Positions 26,574 to 34,900 of a stretch of DNA of 64,000 nt are shown piece by piece. A program made the position numbers and the translations under genes. Source of the DNA: Azohydromonas aeria (lineage in GTDB: Bacteria; Pseudomonadota; Gammaproteobacteria; Burkholderiales; Burkholderiaceae_C). The DNA is taken from contig NZ_VIDQ01000017.1 in NCBI RefSeq assembly GCF_009760915.1, positions 41,901-105,900 on the forward strand. Direction: 5' to 3'. How positions within the stretch are numbered: position 1 is the first letter of the stretch; every line of letters starts with the position of its first letter. The notes beneath the pieces are model-generated. The model was not told the origin of the DNA and did no database searches. It saw only the letters and a program-made list of their open reading frames with translations.

Positions 26574-27467
26574 ATGGACCAGTCCCAGCAATCCGGCGCC
26601 GCCGGCCCCACGTCTTCCTCGCAGCAGGGGGCGCAATCGTCGTCCTCGACGAGCAGCACCCAGCAGGAGCAGTTCAGCGCCGCCGCCGGCCAGCAGGGCG
26701 GTGCGTCCGGCGGCAGTGCCGCCGGCAACGGCGGCGCCGGCTCGCAGCAGGGTGCTGCCAGCGGCAGCGACGACACCTCCCGCCGCAGCGGCAACCCCTA
26801 CACCGACTTCTTCAGCCGCCGCGGCACCAGCCCGATGGACCTGCTCAAGCGCCTGGACGAGGACGTGGACCGCCTCTTCCACGAGTTCGTCGGCGGCGGC
26901 CGCGAGAAGCTGCGCAGCCGGCTGCGCGGCTGGAGCGGCGGCGGCCAGGCGGTGGATGCCCCGGCCGCCGCGGGCAGCAGCGGCGGCACCGACGAGAGTT
27001 ACACCGAGGCGCCCGGCACGGCCGGCGGCTCCGGCGTCGCCATGGCGCCGGGCGGCGGCTGGCTGCCCGAAGTGGAAGTGTCCGAGCGCAACGGCAAGCT
27101 GGTCGTGCATGCCGACCTGCCGGGCCTGTCGCGCGAGCAGGTGCAGATCGGCTTCGAGGACGGCCAGCTCGTGCTGGCGGGCGAGCGCCGCAGCACGCAG
27201 ACCTCCGTGCAGCCCGGCGGCTACTACCGCACCGAGCGCACCTACGGGCATTTCAAGCGCGTCATCCCGCTGCCCGAAGGCGTCAACCCCGACACGGCGC
27301 AGGCGGGCTTCCACAACGGCGTGCTGGAGGTGTGCTTCGACATGCCGCCGCGCCACACGCGCACGCGGCAGATCCCGATCAACGACGGGCACCCGAGCGC
27401 CGCCCCGGCCGGCGGCACCGGAATGGCCGGTGGCGCGGGCGCGGCGGGCAGCGAGGTCGGCAGCTGA
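26574..27467 (+). CDS. Hsp20/alpha-crystallin family protein with long low-complexity N terminus
   Basis: A small heat-shock-type chaperone. The alpha-crystallin domain occupies about residues 163-270 (EVEVSERNGKLVVHADLPGL through GVLEVCFDMPP). The protein has 297 residues, about twice the family norm. The excess is an N-terminal ~80 residues of Gln, Ser and Gly (QSQQSGAAG, SSSTSSTQQEQ) followed by a Gly/Ala-rich linker. ATG at 26574 has a GAGGAG ribosome-binding site. A short amphipathic segment with DLLKRLDEDVDRLFHEF resembles the N-terminal helix of bacterial Hsp20s. The disordered N terminus could affect oligomer size; that is inference. Confidence 0.9.
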   Translation: MDQSQQSGAAGPTSSSQQGAQSSSSTSSTQQEQFSAAAGQQGGASGGSAAGNGGAGSQQGAASGSDDTSRRSGNPYTDFFSRRGTSPMDLLKRLDEDVDRLFHEFVGGGREKLRSRLRGWSGGGQAVDAPAAAGSSGGTDESYTEAPGTAGGSGVAMAPGGGWLPEVEVSERNGKLVVHADLPGLSREQVQIGFEDGQLVLAGERRSTQTSVQPGGYYRTERTYGHFKRVIPLPEGVNPDTAQAGFHNGVLEVCFDMPPRHTRTRQIPINDGHPSAAPAGGTGMAGGAGAAGSEVGS

Positions 27468-27514
27468 CACGCGGCGGGGGCGTGCCCCCCCTGAACCGAT
27501 GGTGAGGCAAACTC

Positions 27515-28579
27515 ATGTCCATGCTTGACACCGTCACCCTGGGCCGCAGCGAGCTGCGCGTCACGCCCATCTGCCTGGGCACCATGACTTTCGGCGAGCA
27601 GGTGGACGAGGCCACCAGCCACCGCATCCTGGACCGCGCGCTCGAGCGCGGCCTGAACTTCATCGACACCGCGGAGATGTACCCCGTGCCGCCCAGCGCC
27701 GCGCGCTACGGCGACACGGAGCGCATCCTGGGCTCGTGGTTCAGGAAGCACCCCGGCGCGCGCGAGCGCGTGGTGCTGGCGTCCAAGGTGGCCGGCCCCT
27801 CGCGCTACGAGTGGATCGGCGGCGGCGTGCCTGACCTGAAGCCCGAGCGCATCGTCCAGGCCTGCGAGGACAGCCTGCGCCGCATGGGCACGGACTGCAT
27901 CGACCTCTACCAGATCCACTGGCCCGCGCGCCACGTGCCGATGTTCGGCGGCCTGTACTTCGAGCCGAAGAAGGTCCAGGAAGTCACCGGCATCGAGGCG
28001 CAATTGCAGGCGCTCGACCGGCTGGTGCGCGACGGCAAGGTGCGCGCCATCGGCCTGTCGAACGAGACGGCCTGGGGCGTGGCCGAGTTCGTGCGCCTCG
28101 CCGAAGCCGCCGGGCTGCCGCGCATCGCCACCGTGCAGAACCCGTACTGCCTGGTCAACCGCGTGGTGGACAACGGGTTGGACGAGGCCCTGTTCCACGC
28201 GCAGGTGTCGCTGCTGGCCTACTCGCCGCTGGGCTTCGGGCTGCTGACCGGCAAGTACGACCAGCGCGGCTTGAACGACGTGGACAACCCCGGGCGGCTG
28301 GCGCGGTTCGAGAGCATGAAGCAGCAGCGCTGGGGCCGTGTCGAGGCGCTGCAGGCGGCGCGCCACTACAACGCGCTGGCGCGCGCGCACGGCCTCACGC
28401 CCACGCGCATGGCGCTGGCCTGGTGCTATCGCAACTGGCGCGTGGCCAGCACCATCGTCGGCGTCACCAGCGTGGCGCAGCTCGACGAGAACCTGGACGC
28501 CTGGGACACGACGCTGCCGGCGTCGCTGCTCGAAGCCATCGACGACGTCCGCTGGTCGCACCGCGACCCGGCGCAGTGA
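27515..28579 (+). CDS. Aldo/keto reductase (Tas-like)
   Basis: A 354-residue NADPH-dependent aldo/keto reductase with a TIM barrel. The catalytic tetrad can be placed: Asp in NFIDTAEMYP, Tyr in the same segment, Lys in LASKVAG and His in IDLYQIHWP. The cofactor-binding region near GVTSVAQLDENLDAW is conserved. The extended loop after the first strand and the MYPVPP sequence match the Tas subgroup. ATG 27515 (MSMLD) follows a GTGAGG ribosome-binding site. It is co-directional with ybaK, 20 bp downstream, so they probably share a transcript. Confidence 0.93.
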   Translation: MSMLDTVTLGRSELRVTPICLGTMTFGEQVDEATSHRILDRALERGLNFIDTAEMYPVPPSAARYGDTERILGSWFRKHPGARERVVLASKVAGPSRYEWIGGGVPDLKPERIVQACEDSLRRMGTDCIDLYQIHWPARHVPMFGGLYFEPKKVQEVTGIEAQLQALDRLVRDGKVRAIGLSNETAWGVAEFVRLAEAAGLPRIATVQNPYCLVNRVVDNGLDEALFHAQVSLLAYSPLGFGLLTGKYDQRGLNDVDNPGRLARFESMKQQRWGRVEALQAARHYNALARAHGLTPTRMALAWCYRNWRVASTIVGVTSVAQLDENLDAWDTTLPASLLEAIDDVRWSHRDPAQ

Positions 28580-28599
28580 GCGGGGGCGTCGGCAGCGAG

Positions 28600-29088
28600 A
28601 TGGCGAAGAAGGAAAAGCACGTCAGCGAGACGCCCGCCACGCAGTTCCTGCGCCGCGCGGGCGTGGCTTTCACCGAGCACCCCTACGACTACGTCGATCA
28701 CGGCGGCACGGCCGAATCCGCGCGCCAGCTCGGCGTGGACGAGCACGCGGTGGTCAAGACCCTGGTGATGCAGGACGAGCGCGCGCAGCCGCTGATCGTG
28801 CTCATGCACGGCGACCGCCAGGTCAGCACCAAGGCGCTGGCGCGCGAGATCGGCGTGAAGAGCGTCGAGCCCTGCAAGCCCGAAGTGGCGCAGCGCCACA
28901 GCGGCTACCTGGTGGGCGGCACCTCGCCCTTCGGCACGAAGAAGGCGATGCCGGTCTATGTCGAGGCGACGGTGTTGGAGTTGCCGGAGATCCGCATCAA
29001 CGGCGGGCGGCGCGGCTACCTGGTGGGGATCGATCCGAAATTGCTGCCGACGCTGGTGGGGGCGAGGGCGGTGCGGTGCGCGCTGTAG
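28600..29088 (+). CDS. ybaK: Cys-tRNA(Pro)/Cys-tRNA(Cys) deacylase YbaK
   Basis: A 162-residue YbaK/EbsC-type trans-editing protein that hydrolyses Cys mis-attached to tRNA-Pro. The family landmarks are TPATQFLRRAGVAFTEHPYDY, VVKTLVMQD, the catalytic-site lysine region KALAREIGVKSVEPCKP and the GGTSPFGTKKAMPVY loop. ATG at 28600 gives the typical start (MAKKEKHVSETPA). The gene follows the aldo/keto reductase by 20 bp and converges with the dodecin gene. Confidence 0.93.
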   Translation: MAKKEKHVSETPATQFLRRAGVAFTEHPYDYVDHGGTAESARQLGVDEHAVVKTLVMQDERAQPLIVLMHGDRQVSTKALAREIGVKSVEPCKPEVAQRHSGYLVGGTSPFGTKKAMPVYVEATVLELPEIRINGGRRGYLVGIDPKLLPTLVGARAVRCAL

Positions 29089-29150
29089 GGCCTGCACACG
29101 CCGTATCGGCGGCCATGAAGCGGCCATAAGGCGACCTAAAGCGTCCATGG

Positions 29151-29175
29151 AAAAAGGCGGCCCCGCGGGCCGCCT
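29151..29175 (-). terminator. Rho-independent terminator of the dodecin gene
   Basis: On the minus strand a perfect GC stem (GGCGGCCC / GGGCCGCC, short loop) ends in TTTTT. It lies about 30 bp after the dodecin stop codon in the convergent gap with ybaK. Confidence 0.85.
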
Positions 29176-29205
29176 GCATGCGCTTGCGCGAGGAGGGTGC
29201 TGCCC

Positions 29206-29502
29206 TCAGGCCGTCCCGATCCCGCTGACCCCGCCGGCCTGCGCGCCGCTGCCGCCGCCGCCCCCGCCGCCGTCCTCATCCCCGGCCGGGGTCTGCGGCG
29301 CCAGCCTGAACCCCACCTTGAGCGTGACCTGGTAGTGGCCGATGCGGCCATCGACGACGTGGCCGCGCGTTTCCACGACCTCGAACCAGTCGATGTGGCG
29401 CACGGTCAGCGCCGCGGTCTCGATGGCGTTGCGGATGGCGTCGTCGGTGCCGGTGGTCGAGGAACCCACCAGCTCGATGAGCTTGTAGACGTGTTCGGAC
29501 AT
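29206..29502 (-). CDS. Dodecin family flavin-binding protein with Gly-rich tail
   Basis: Dodecins are small dodecameric flavin-storage proteins. The core (about residues 1-68) shows the family pattern: VYKLIELVGSS, then DDAIRNAIETA, then WFEVVETRGHV with the flavin-stacking tryptophan, then YQVTLKVGFRL. The product has 98 residues against the usual 66-71. The added ~28 residues form an acidic and glycine-rich tail (GDEDGGGGGGGSG). ATG at 29502 has an AGGAG ribosome-binding site. A good terminator follows. The tail would project from the dodecamer; its role is unknown. Confidence 0.92.
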   Translation of the reverse strand: MSEHVYKLIELVGSSTTGTDDAIRNAIETAALTVRHIDWFEVVETRGHVVDGRIGHYQVTLKVGFRLAPQTPAGDEDGGGGGGGSGAQAGGVSGIGTA

Positions 29503-29642
29503 GGGTTGTTCTCCTGGCCGCGCCCTGGACTGCGGCGGTCCTGCGACGGCAGGCGCCGGCGGTGCGGCCAGCCTCTGGGGCAAGCCGTGCGCCGCCCCGG
29601 GCGGTCGGCGTCCCCCCTGAAACCGCGCACCGCGCGGCCGGC

Positions 29643-30344
29643 TCAGGCCGCGGAGGGCCGGTTGCGGCTGCCGCGGTTGTGCGGGCCCGCGCGCGGCGGC
29701 GCGTTCTGCTCGCGCGGCCAGGGCGTGGCCGCCATCTGCCGGTCCTGCAGCCGCGACAGCAGCAGCAGTGCCGCCAGTGCGCCCAGCAGCGCCATGAGCA
29801 TGTCGGCCTGGCTGTCGGCGAGGTCGCCCTGCATGCCCATGAACTCCTCCAGCGGGCGCTGGAACAGCACCGCCAGGCGCCATTGCAGGATCTCGTAGCA
29901 CGCGCTCAGCGCCAGCGCCACGCAGCCCGACAGCACGGCGGCCACGCCGCGCTGCGTGACCCAGCCGCGGCGCAGCAGCAGCTCGCGCACCACCATCGCC
30001 GGCACCACGCCCTGCAGGAAGTGGCCCAGCCGGTCGTACGGGTTGCGCGACAGGTCGAACACGTCCTCCAGCCAGAAGCCCAGCGGCACGCGCTGGAAGC
30101 TGTAGGCCGCGCCGGTGAGCACCACCAGCGCGAACAGCGACAGCAGCAGGTACGTCAGCGTGCTCAGGGGGTAGCGCCGGTAGGTCAGCAGTAGCACCGC
30201 GCCGACCAGCAGCACCGGCGCGGCCTCGGCCAGCCAGCCCACGCGGCTGTAGGGCTGCAGGCCCGAGACGACCAGCCCGGCCGCCACCACCCAGGCACAG
30301 GCCGGGTGCAGCGGGTTGCGCGGCGAAAGGGGGTTGAGATGCAT
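29643..30344 (-). CDS. DUF2238/YjdF-like inner-membrane protein
   Basis: A 233-residue polytopic membrane protein with about six predicted helices and a basic, proline-containing cytoplasmic C terminus. The central segment [21 protein letters not shown] and the later [16 protein letters not shown] match the DUF2238 (YjdF) family, whose function is not known. ATG at 30344 begins [11 protein letters not shown]. It is downstream of DUF3422 on the same strand with a 90-bp gap that includes a short palindrome (CCCACCCCGGGTGGG). Confidence 0.85.
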   Translation of the reverse strand: MHLNPLSPRNPLHPACAWVVAAGLVVSGLQPYSRVGWLAEAAPVLLVGAVLLLTYRRYPLSTLTYLLLSLFALVVLTGAAYSFQRVPLGFWLEDVFDLSRNPYDRLGHFLQGVVPAMVVRELLLRRGWVTQRGVAAVLSGCVALALSACYEILQWRLAVLFQRPLEEFMGMQGDLADSQADMLMALLGALAALLLLSRLQDRQMAATPWPREQNAPPRAGPHNRGSRNRPSAA

Positions 30345-30434
30345 GGGGTTGTCTCCACGGCGATCTTGGTCGCCATGTCAATCCCCCGAGCATTCCAGGT
30401 GCCCACCCCGGGTGGGTGTCTTCCCAGGGGTGGC

Positions 30435-31850
30435 TCAGTGATGGCCGCCCAGGCGCTGGTGCAGCCGCTTCAGGAACAGCCACACGCCGCCGACCACCGG
30501 CGCCACCGCCAGGCCCACCACCACGTCGGGGGCGGGGAGCGTCGCGGCCAGCGCCGGCACGCCCTTGGCCGCCTTGGCCAGGTAGCCCACCAGCCCCAGC
30601 GCGTAGTAGCTGATGGCGACCACCGACAGGCCTTCCACCGTCTGCTGCAGCCGCAGCTGCAGCTGCTGGCGGTGCGCGAGCAGCTTGAACACCTCCTGGT
30701 TGCCGGCCTCGCGCTGCACCTCCACGCGCACCCGCGCCAGCGCCACGGCGCGGTTGATGCGGTCGGCCACGTCGGTCAGCCGCGCGTCGGTGCTCTCGCA
30801 CAGCGCCATGGCCGGCGCGAAGCGGCGGCCGAAGAAGCCCGAGAGCGTCTGCACGCCCTCGATGCGGCGCTCGCGCAGGTCGGCCAGCCGGCGCTGCACG
30901 ATCTGGTGGTAGGCGCGCGTGGCCGAGAAGCGGTAGCGCGTGCGCGCGGCGCTGTGCTCGATCTCGGCGGCCAGCTTGGTCAGCGTCTCGAAGGCCGCGG
31001 CGTCGTCGCGCGCGTCGTCGTTGGCCATGGCGTCCACGGTGCGCTGCAGCGTGCGCTCCAGCGACACCAGCGCCTGCGCCTCCTTCTGCGCCACCGGAAA
31101 GCCCAGCATGGCCAGCATGCGGTAGGTCTCGATCTCGCACAGCCGCTGCGCCTCGCGCGCGGCCTGGTCCGGCGGCAGGCCCATGTCCAGCAGCACGAAG
31201 CGAGTAAAACCGTCGCCGCGCAGGCGCAGGTCGGTGAAGACCACGGCCTGGCCGTCGGCGATGACGGCGCCCAGCAGCGGCGCGCCGTCGTCGCCGCCCA
31301 GCCCGCCGCCGCTGCCCAGCGCCGTGGCGATGCGCCGGCGCAGCCGCGGCAGGCTGTCCTCGTCGGCCTGCAGCAGCAGCACGTGCGCCGCGGCGATCAT
31401 CGGCGCGCCTTCGGGCGGCGAGAGCTGGCGCACGAAGGCCGCGGGCAGCAGCTCGGTGGCGGCGGCGTGCTCCAGCAGGTCGTCGAGCGCGCCGTCTTCG
31501 GGCGTGCCTTCGGGCAGGTGCAGCGGCCGGTTCACCTGCCAGCTCACGAACTCGCCGTGGCGCTCGAAGCGCAGCTCGAAGCGCGGCGTGTGCAGCACGT
31601 GGTGGCGCGCCTGCGGCGGCGGCGCGGGCTGGCCGCCGGCACGGCACAGCTCGGCCAGCGCGCTCTCGGCCTGCGCCGCGGCCATGCCCCACTGCGCCCA
31701 GGACGACACCACGCAGGGCGTGCGCACCGGCAGCGCCGGGCGGGCGTGCAGCTCGCCGTGCAGCTCGGTGTGGCTGCGCGGCAGCCAGGCCGCGGGAGCG
31801 GCGGCGGGCGAGGGGGCGGGCGCCGCGGGCGCGTCGGTGAGCGGATTCAT
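30435..31850 (-). CDS. DUF3422 family membrane protein
   Basis: A 471-residue protein of the DUF3422 family, unknown in function and common in Burkholderiales. The N-terminal part (residues ~25-200) is soluble and starts with the conserved [12 protein letters not shown]. The middle is largely helical, and one or two membrane helices lie near the C terminus ([15 protein letters not shown] and [18 protein letters not shown]). The start ATG at 31850 begins an Ala/Pro-rich leader. It is divergent from plsY. The topology suggests an inner-membrane protein with a large cytoplasmic domain, similar in shape to some divalent-metal transporters; this is only a resemblance. Confidence 0.85.
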   Translation of the reverse strand: MNPLTDAPAAPAPSPAAAPAAWLPRSHTELHGELHARPALPVRTPCVVSSWAQWGMAAAQAESALAELCRAGGQPAPPPQARHHVLHTPRFELRFERHGEFVSWQVNRPLHLPEGTPEDGALDDLLEHAAATELLPAAFVRQLSPPEGAPMIAAAHVLLLQADEDSLPRLRRRIATALGSGGGLGGDDGAPLLGAVIADGQAVVFTDLRLRGDGFTRFVLLDMGLPPDQAAREAQRLCEIETYRMLAMLGFPVAQKEAQALVSLERTLQRTVDAMANDDARDDAAAFETLTKLAAEIEHSAARTRYRFSATRAYHQIVQRRLADLRERRIEGVQTLSGFFGRRFAPAMALCESTDARLTDVADRINRAVALARVRVEVQREAGNQEVFKLLAHRQQLQLRLQQTVEGLSVVAISYYALGLVGYLAKAAKGVPALAATLPAPDVVVGLAVAPVVGGVWLFLKRLHQRLGGHH

Positions 31851-31991
31851 GCGCTGGATCAAGACTGCTGGAATCGGCACTGTAACGGGCGCGCGCGACT
31901 GGCCGCGCCGGCCGGCTGTCAAGGGGGGCAGCCTGTCCCGGCGCTTACACTGGTGGGCTCTGAACAATTGAGCGCACCGCGAACGAAGGAC

Positions 31992-32687
31992 ATGGAGCTG
32001 CTGTGGAGCCTGCTGGCGCTGCTGGGCGCGTACCTGCTGGGGTCGCTGTCCTTCGCCGTGATCGTGAGCCGGCTCATGGGGTTGTCCGACCCGCGCAGCT
32101 ACGGCTCGAAGAATCCCGGCGCCACCAACGTGCTGCGCTCGGGCAACCGCAAGGCCGCGGCGCTGACGCTGCTCTTTGACGCGCTCAAGGGCACCGCCGC
32201 GGTGCTCATCGCGCAGGCCCTGGCGCCGCGCCTGGGTTTTGGCGACACCACCATCGCCTTCGTCGGCCTGGCCGCCTTCCTGGGCCACCTGTTCCCCGTG
32301 TTCTTCCAGTTCAAGGGCGGCAAGGGCGTGGCCACGGCGCTGGGCGTGCTGCTGGCGCTGAACCCGCTGCTGGGCCTGGCCACGCTGGCGACCTGGCTGA
32401 TCATTGCCTTCTTCTTCCGCTACTCGTCGCTGGCGGCCATCGTCGCGGCGCTGTTCGCGCCGTTCTACGAGCTGCTGATCTGGGGCGCGAGCCCCTCCGC
32501 GCTGGCCGTGGCGGTGATGGGGCTGCTGCTGGTGTGGCGCCACAGCGCCAACATCCAGAAGCTCATGGCCGGCACCGAGAGCCGCATCGGCCAGAAGGCC
32601 AAGGGCGCGGCGCCGGCGCCGCACCACCCGCCGGCGCACACGCCCGCGCACGGCGGCAAATCCCGCAAGCACAAAGGAGTGAAGTGA
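31992..32687 (+). CDS. plsY: Glycerol-3-phosphate acyltransferase PlsY
   Basis: PlsY transfers an acyl group from acyl-phosphate to glycerol-3-phosphate, the first step of phospholipid synthesis, in the inner membrane. The 231-residue protein has the three conserved motifs: [38 protein letters not shown] and the last helical hairpin. About 35 residues at the C terminus form a basic His/Pro-rich tail ([14 protein letters not shown]) not usual for the family. ATG 31992 has an AAGGA ribosome-binding site. Its stop overlaps the next start by one base (TGATG). Confidence 0.95.
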   Translation: MELLWSLLALLGAYLLGSLSFAVIVSRLMGLSDPRSYGSKNPGATNVLRSGNRKAAALTLLFDALKGTAAVLIAQALAPRLGFGDTTIAFVGLAAFLGHLFPVFFQFKGGKGVATALGVLLALNPLLGLATLATWLIIAFFFRYSSLAAIVAALFAPFYELLIWGASPSALAVAVMGLLLVWRHSANIQKLMAGTESRIGQKAKGAAPAPHHPPAHTPAHGGKSRKHKGVK

Positions 32688-33031
32688 TGGTTCAACGCTT
32701 CGACGTCGGCCCGCGCCTGTCGGAAATGGCGGTGCACAACGGCACCGTGTACCTCGCCGGCCAGGTGCCCACCGACGCCACGGCCGACATGGCCGGGCAG
32801 ACGCAGCAGGTGCTCGACCAGATCGACGCGCTGCTGGAGCGCGCCCACACCGACAAGAGCCGGCTGCTGATGGTGCAGATCTTCATCCAGGACCTGGCCG
32901 ACTTCCCGGTCATGAACGCCGTGTACGAGAAGTGGGTCGCCGACGTGGAGGCGCCCCCGCGCGCCACGGTGCAGGCCCGGCTCGCCAACCCGGACTGGAA
33001 AGTCGAGATGGTGGTGACGGCGGCGCTGTAA
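32687..33031 (+). CDS. RidA family protein (YjgF/YER057c/UK114)
   Basis: A 114-residue RidA-like protein. RidA proteins deaminate reactive enamine/imine intermediates. The conserved stretch VYLAGQVPTD and the C-terminal PPRATVQARL, containing the key arginine of the active site, are present. The start ATG at 32687 overlaps the plsY stop, so the two are translationally coupled. Its true substrate may differ from RidA itself because the family is broad. A bidirectional terminator follows. Confidence 0.9.
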   Translation: MVQRFDVGPRLSEMAVHNGTVYLAGQVPTDATADMAGQTQQVLDQIDALLERAHTDKSRLLMVQIFIQDLADFPVMNAVYEKWVADVEAPPRATVQARLANPDWKVEMVVTAAL

Positions 33032-33060
33032 GCCTTTCAGCCTTTCACGCCCCGATGCAG

Positions 33061-33087
33061 AAACGGCCGCCCGATGGGCGGCCGTTT
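33061..33087. terminator. Bidirectional terminator
   Basis: A perfect 12-bp stem, AAACGGCCGCCC / GGGCGGCCGTTT with loop GAT, lies between the convergent ridA-like and yciO genes. It has short A and T flanks on the two sides and could serve both. Confidence 0.75.
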
Positions 33088-33106
33088 GCGTTTCGCGGGG
33101 AAAGGA

Positions 33107-33736
33107 TTACAGGCCCAGTCCCAGCGCCGACGCGTCCCCGCGCCCCTGGCGCACCAGCACCGGCTCGTCGCCGGAGAGGTCCACCACGGTGGTGGGCTCC
33201 ATCGGGCAGGCGCCGGCGTCGAGCACGGCCTGCACCTGCTTCTCCAGCCGCTCGCGGATCTCGCGCGGGTCGTTGAGCGGGTCGTCGTCGCCGGGCAGGA
33301 TCAGCGTCGTGGCCAGCAGCGGCTGGCCCAGCTGCTCCAGCAGCGCCTGCGTCACGCCGTGCTCGGGCACGCGCAGCCCGATGGTGCGCCGCGACGGGTG
33401 GCTGAGGCGGCGCGGCACTTCCTTGGTCGCCTCCAGGATGAAGGTGTAGGGCCCGGGCGTGGCGTTCTTGAGCATCCGGAACTGCTGGTTGTCCACGCGC
33501 GCGTAGCTGGCCAGCTCGGAGAGGTCGCGGCACAGCAGCGTGAGGTGGTGTTTGTCGTCCACCTGCCGGATGCGGCGCAGCTGCTCGGCGGCGGCCTTGT
33601 CGTCCAGGTGGCACACCAGCGCGTAGCTGGAGTCGGTGGGCACGGCGCACACGCCGCCGCCGTGCAGGATCTGCGCCGCCTGCTTCAGCAGCCGCGGCTG
33701 CGGGTTGTCGGGATGAAGTTCGAAATACTGGGCCAT
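33107..33736 (-). CDS. yciO: YciO-type protein (Sua5/YrdC fold)
   Basis: A 209-residue member of the YrdC/Sua5 superfamily. The tRNA-modifying members make threonylcarbamoyl-AMP for the t6A modification; YciO paralogues have weak or uncertain activity. Motifs are VCAVPTDSSYALVCHL, KHHLTLLCRDLSELASYA and ATPGPYTFILEATKEVPRR. ATG at 33736 (MAQYFELHPDNPQ) is the family-typical start; a longer frame would add 29 unrelated residues. It is downstream of the PHP phosphoesterase on the same strand. This order matches rnm (yciV)-yciO in E. coli, which is why YciO is preferred to TsaC. Confidence 0.85.
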   Translation of the reverse strand: MAQYFELHPDNPQPRLLKQAAQILHGGGVCAVPTDSSYALVCHLDDKAAAEQLRRIRQVDDKHHLTLLCRDLSELASYARVDNQQFRMLKNATPGPYTFILEATKEVPRRLSHPSRRTIGLRVPEHGVTQALLEQLGQPLLATTLILPGDDDPLNDPREIRERLEKQVQAVLDAGACPMEPTTVVDLSGDEPVLVRQGRGDASALGLGL

Positions 33737-33905
33737 GGCCGGGATTGTCCATCGCGGCCGGAACAGGCCCGGCCAGGGCGCGGTGAGGGCAGCTTGCATG
33801 GCCAAAGGCCTAGCCAGGAACATGCCAGCGCAGGCCCCGCGCCTCCGTGTCCGGCCCGGGCCGTGCCCGGTGGCCCCGGGCGGTGGGTGCCCGGCGGGCC
33901 CGGCC

Positions 33906-34772
33906 TCAGGGCATGTGCACGCGCTCGGCCAGCAGCTCCCACACCGGGATCAGCTTGCCCGGCAGCAGCGGCAGGGTGCCCAGGTCGGTGTGGCTCTCGT
34001 CGGGGCTGTGGAAGTCGCTGCCGCGCGAGGCGTACAGCCCGAACTCCAGCGCCATCGCGGCGTACTTGGGGTACTCGTCGGGCCGGTGGCTGCCGGTGAC
34101 GACTTCCACGCCCTCGCCACCCAGCGCCTTGAACTCGCCGACGAAGGCGTGCTCCTCGTTGGGCGAGAAGTTGTAGCGCCCGGGGTGCGCGATCACGGCC
34201 ATGCCGCCGGCGCCGCGGATCCAGCCCACCGCGTCGGCCAGCGCCGCCCAGCGGTGCGGCACGAAGCCGGGCTTGCCGTCGGCCAGGTAGTGGCGGAACA
34301 CCTCGGGGGTGTTCGCGCACACGCCGCTGTCCACCAGGAAGCGCGCGAAGTGCGTGCGCGAGATCAGCTCCGGGTTGCCCACGTAGCGCAGCGCGCCCTC
34401 GTAGGCGTTCTCGATGCCGGCCTCGGCCAGCGCCTGCGCCATCTCGTGCGCGCGCTGCCCGCGCCCGCCGCGCGTGGCGGCCAGGCCCTCGCGCAGCGCC
34501 GCGTCCTCGATGTCGAAGCCCAGCCCGACGATGTGCACCGTCTTGCCGGCAAAGGTCACCGACACCTCCACGCCGCTGAGATAGGGCAGGCCCAGCTCGC
34601 GCGCCGCGCGCAGCGCGCGCTGCTGCCCGCCGACCTCGTCGTGGTCGGTCAGCGACCACAGCTGCACGCCGTTGGCGTGGGCCCGCGCTGCGACGCCTTC
34701 CGGGCTGAGGGTGCCGTCCGACACGTCCGAGTGGCAGTGCAGGTCGGCGTTGAGTTCGATGGGATCAATCAC
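33906..34772 (-). CDS. rnm: PHP-domain 5'-3' exoribonuclease (RNase AM/YciV type)
   Basis: A 288-residue PHP phosphoesterase. The metal ligands are in the expected motifs: DLHCHSDVSDG, LTDHDEVGG, GVEVS, VIAHPGRYNF and SRGSDFHSP. YciV of E. coli is an RNase (RNase AM) that matures rRNA 5' ends; the length and neighbour (yciO) fit that protein. The start is taken as GTG at 34772, because no ATG lies before the first metal-binding strand; the ribosome-binding site is weak. A GTG start with poor context suggests low expression. Confidence 0.88.
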   Translation of the reverse strand: MIDPIELNADLHCHSDVSDGTLSPEGVAARAHANGVQLWSLTDHDEVGGQQRALRAARELGLPYLSGVEVSVTFAGKTVHIVGLGFDIEDAALREGLAATRGGRGQRAHEMAQALAEAGIENAYEGALRYVGNPELISRTHFARFLVDSGVCANTPEVFRHYLADGKPGFVPHRWAALADAVGWIRGAGGMAVIAHPGRYNFSPNEEHAFVGEFKALGGEGVEVVTGSHRPDEYPKYAAMALEFGLYASRGSDFHSPDESHTDLGTLPLLPGKLIPVWELLAERVHMP

Positions 34773-34900
34773 CCCCGGATTGTAGGCAGCCAAGGTTTTT
34801 CCCGGATTGCGCAGTCCCTTGCGGCACCGATGCGCGCCGATGGCGCGCGATCGCGGCGCGGACGGGCCGCGACCGCGACCGCGACGCCACGGCCCCGCCT

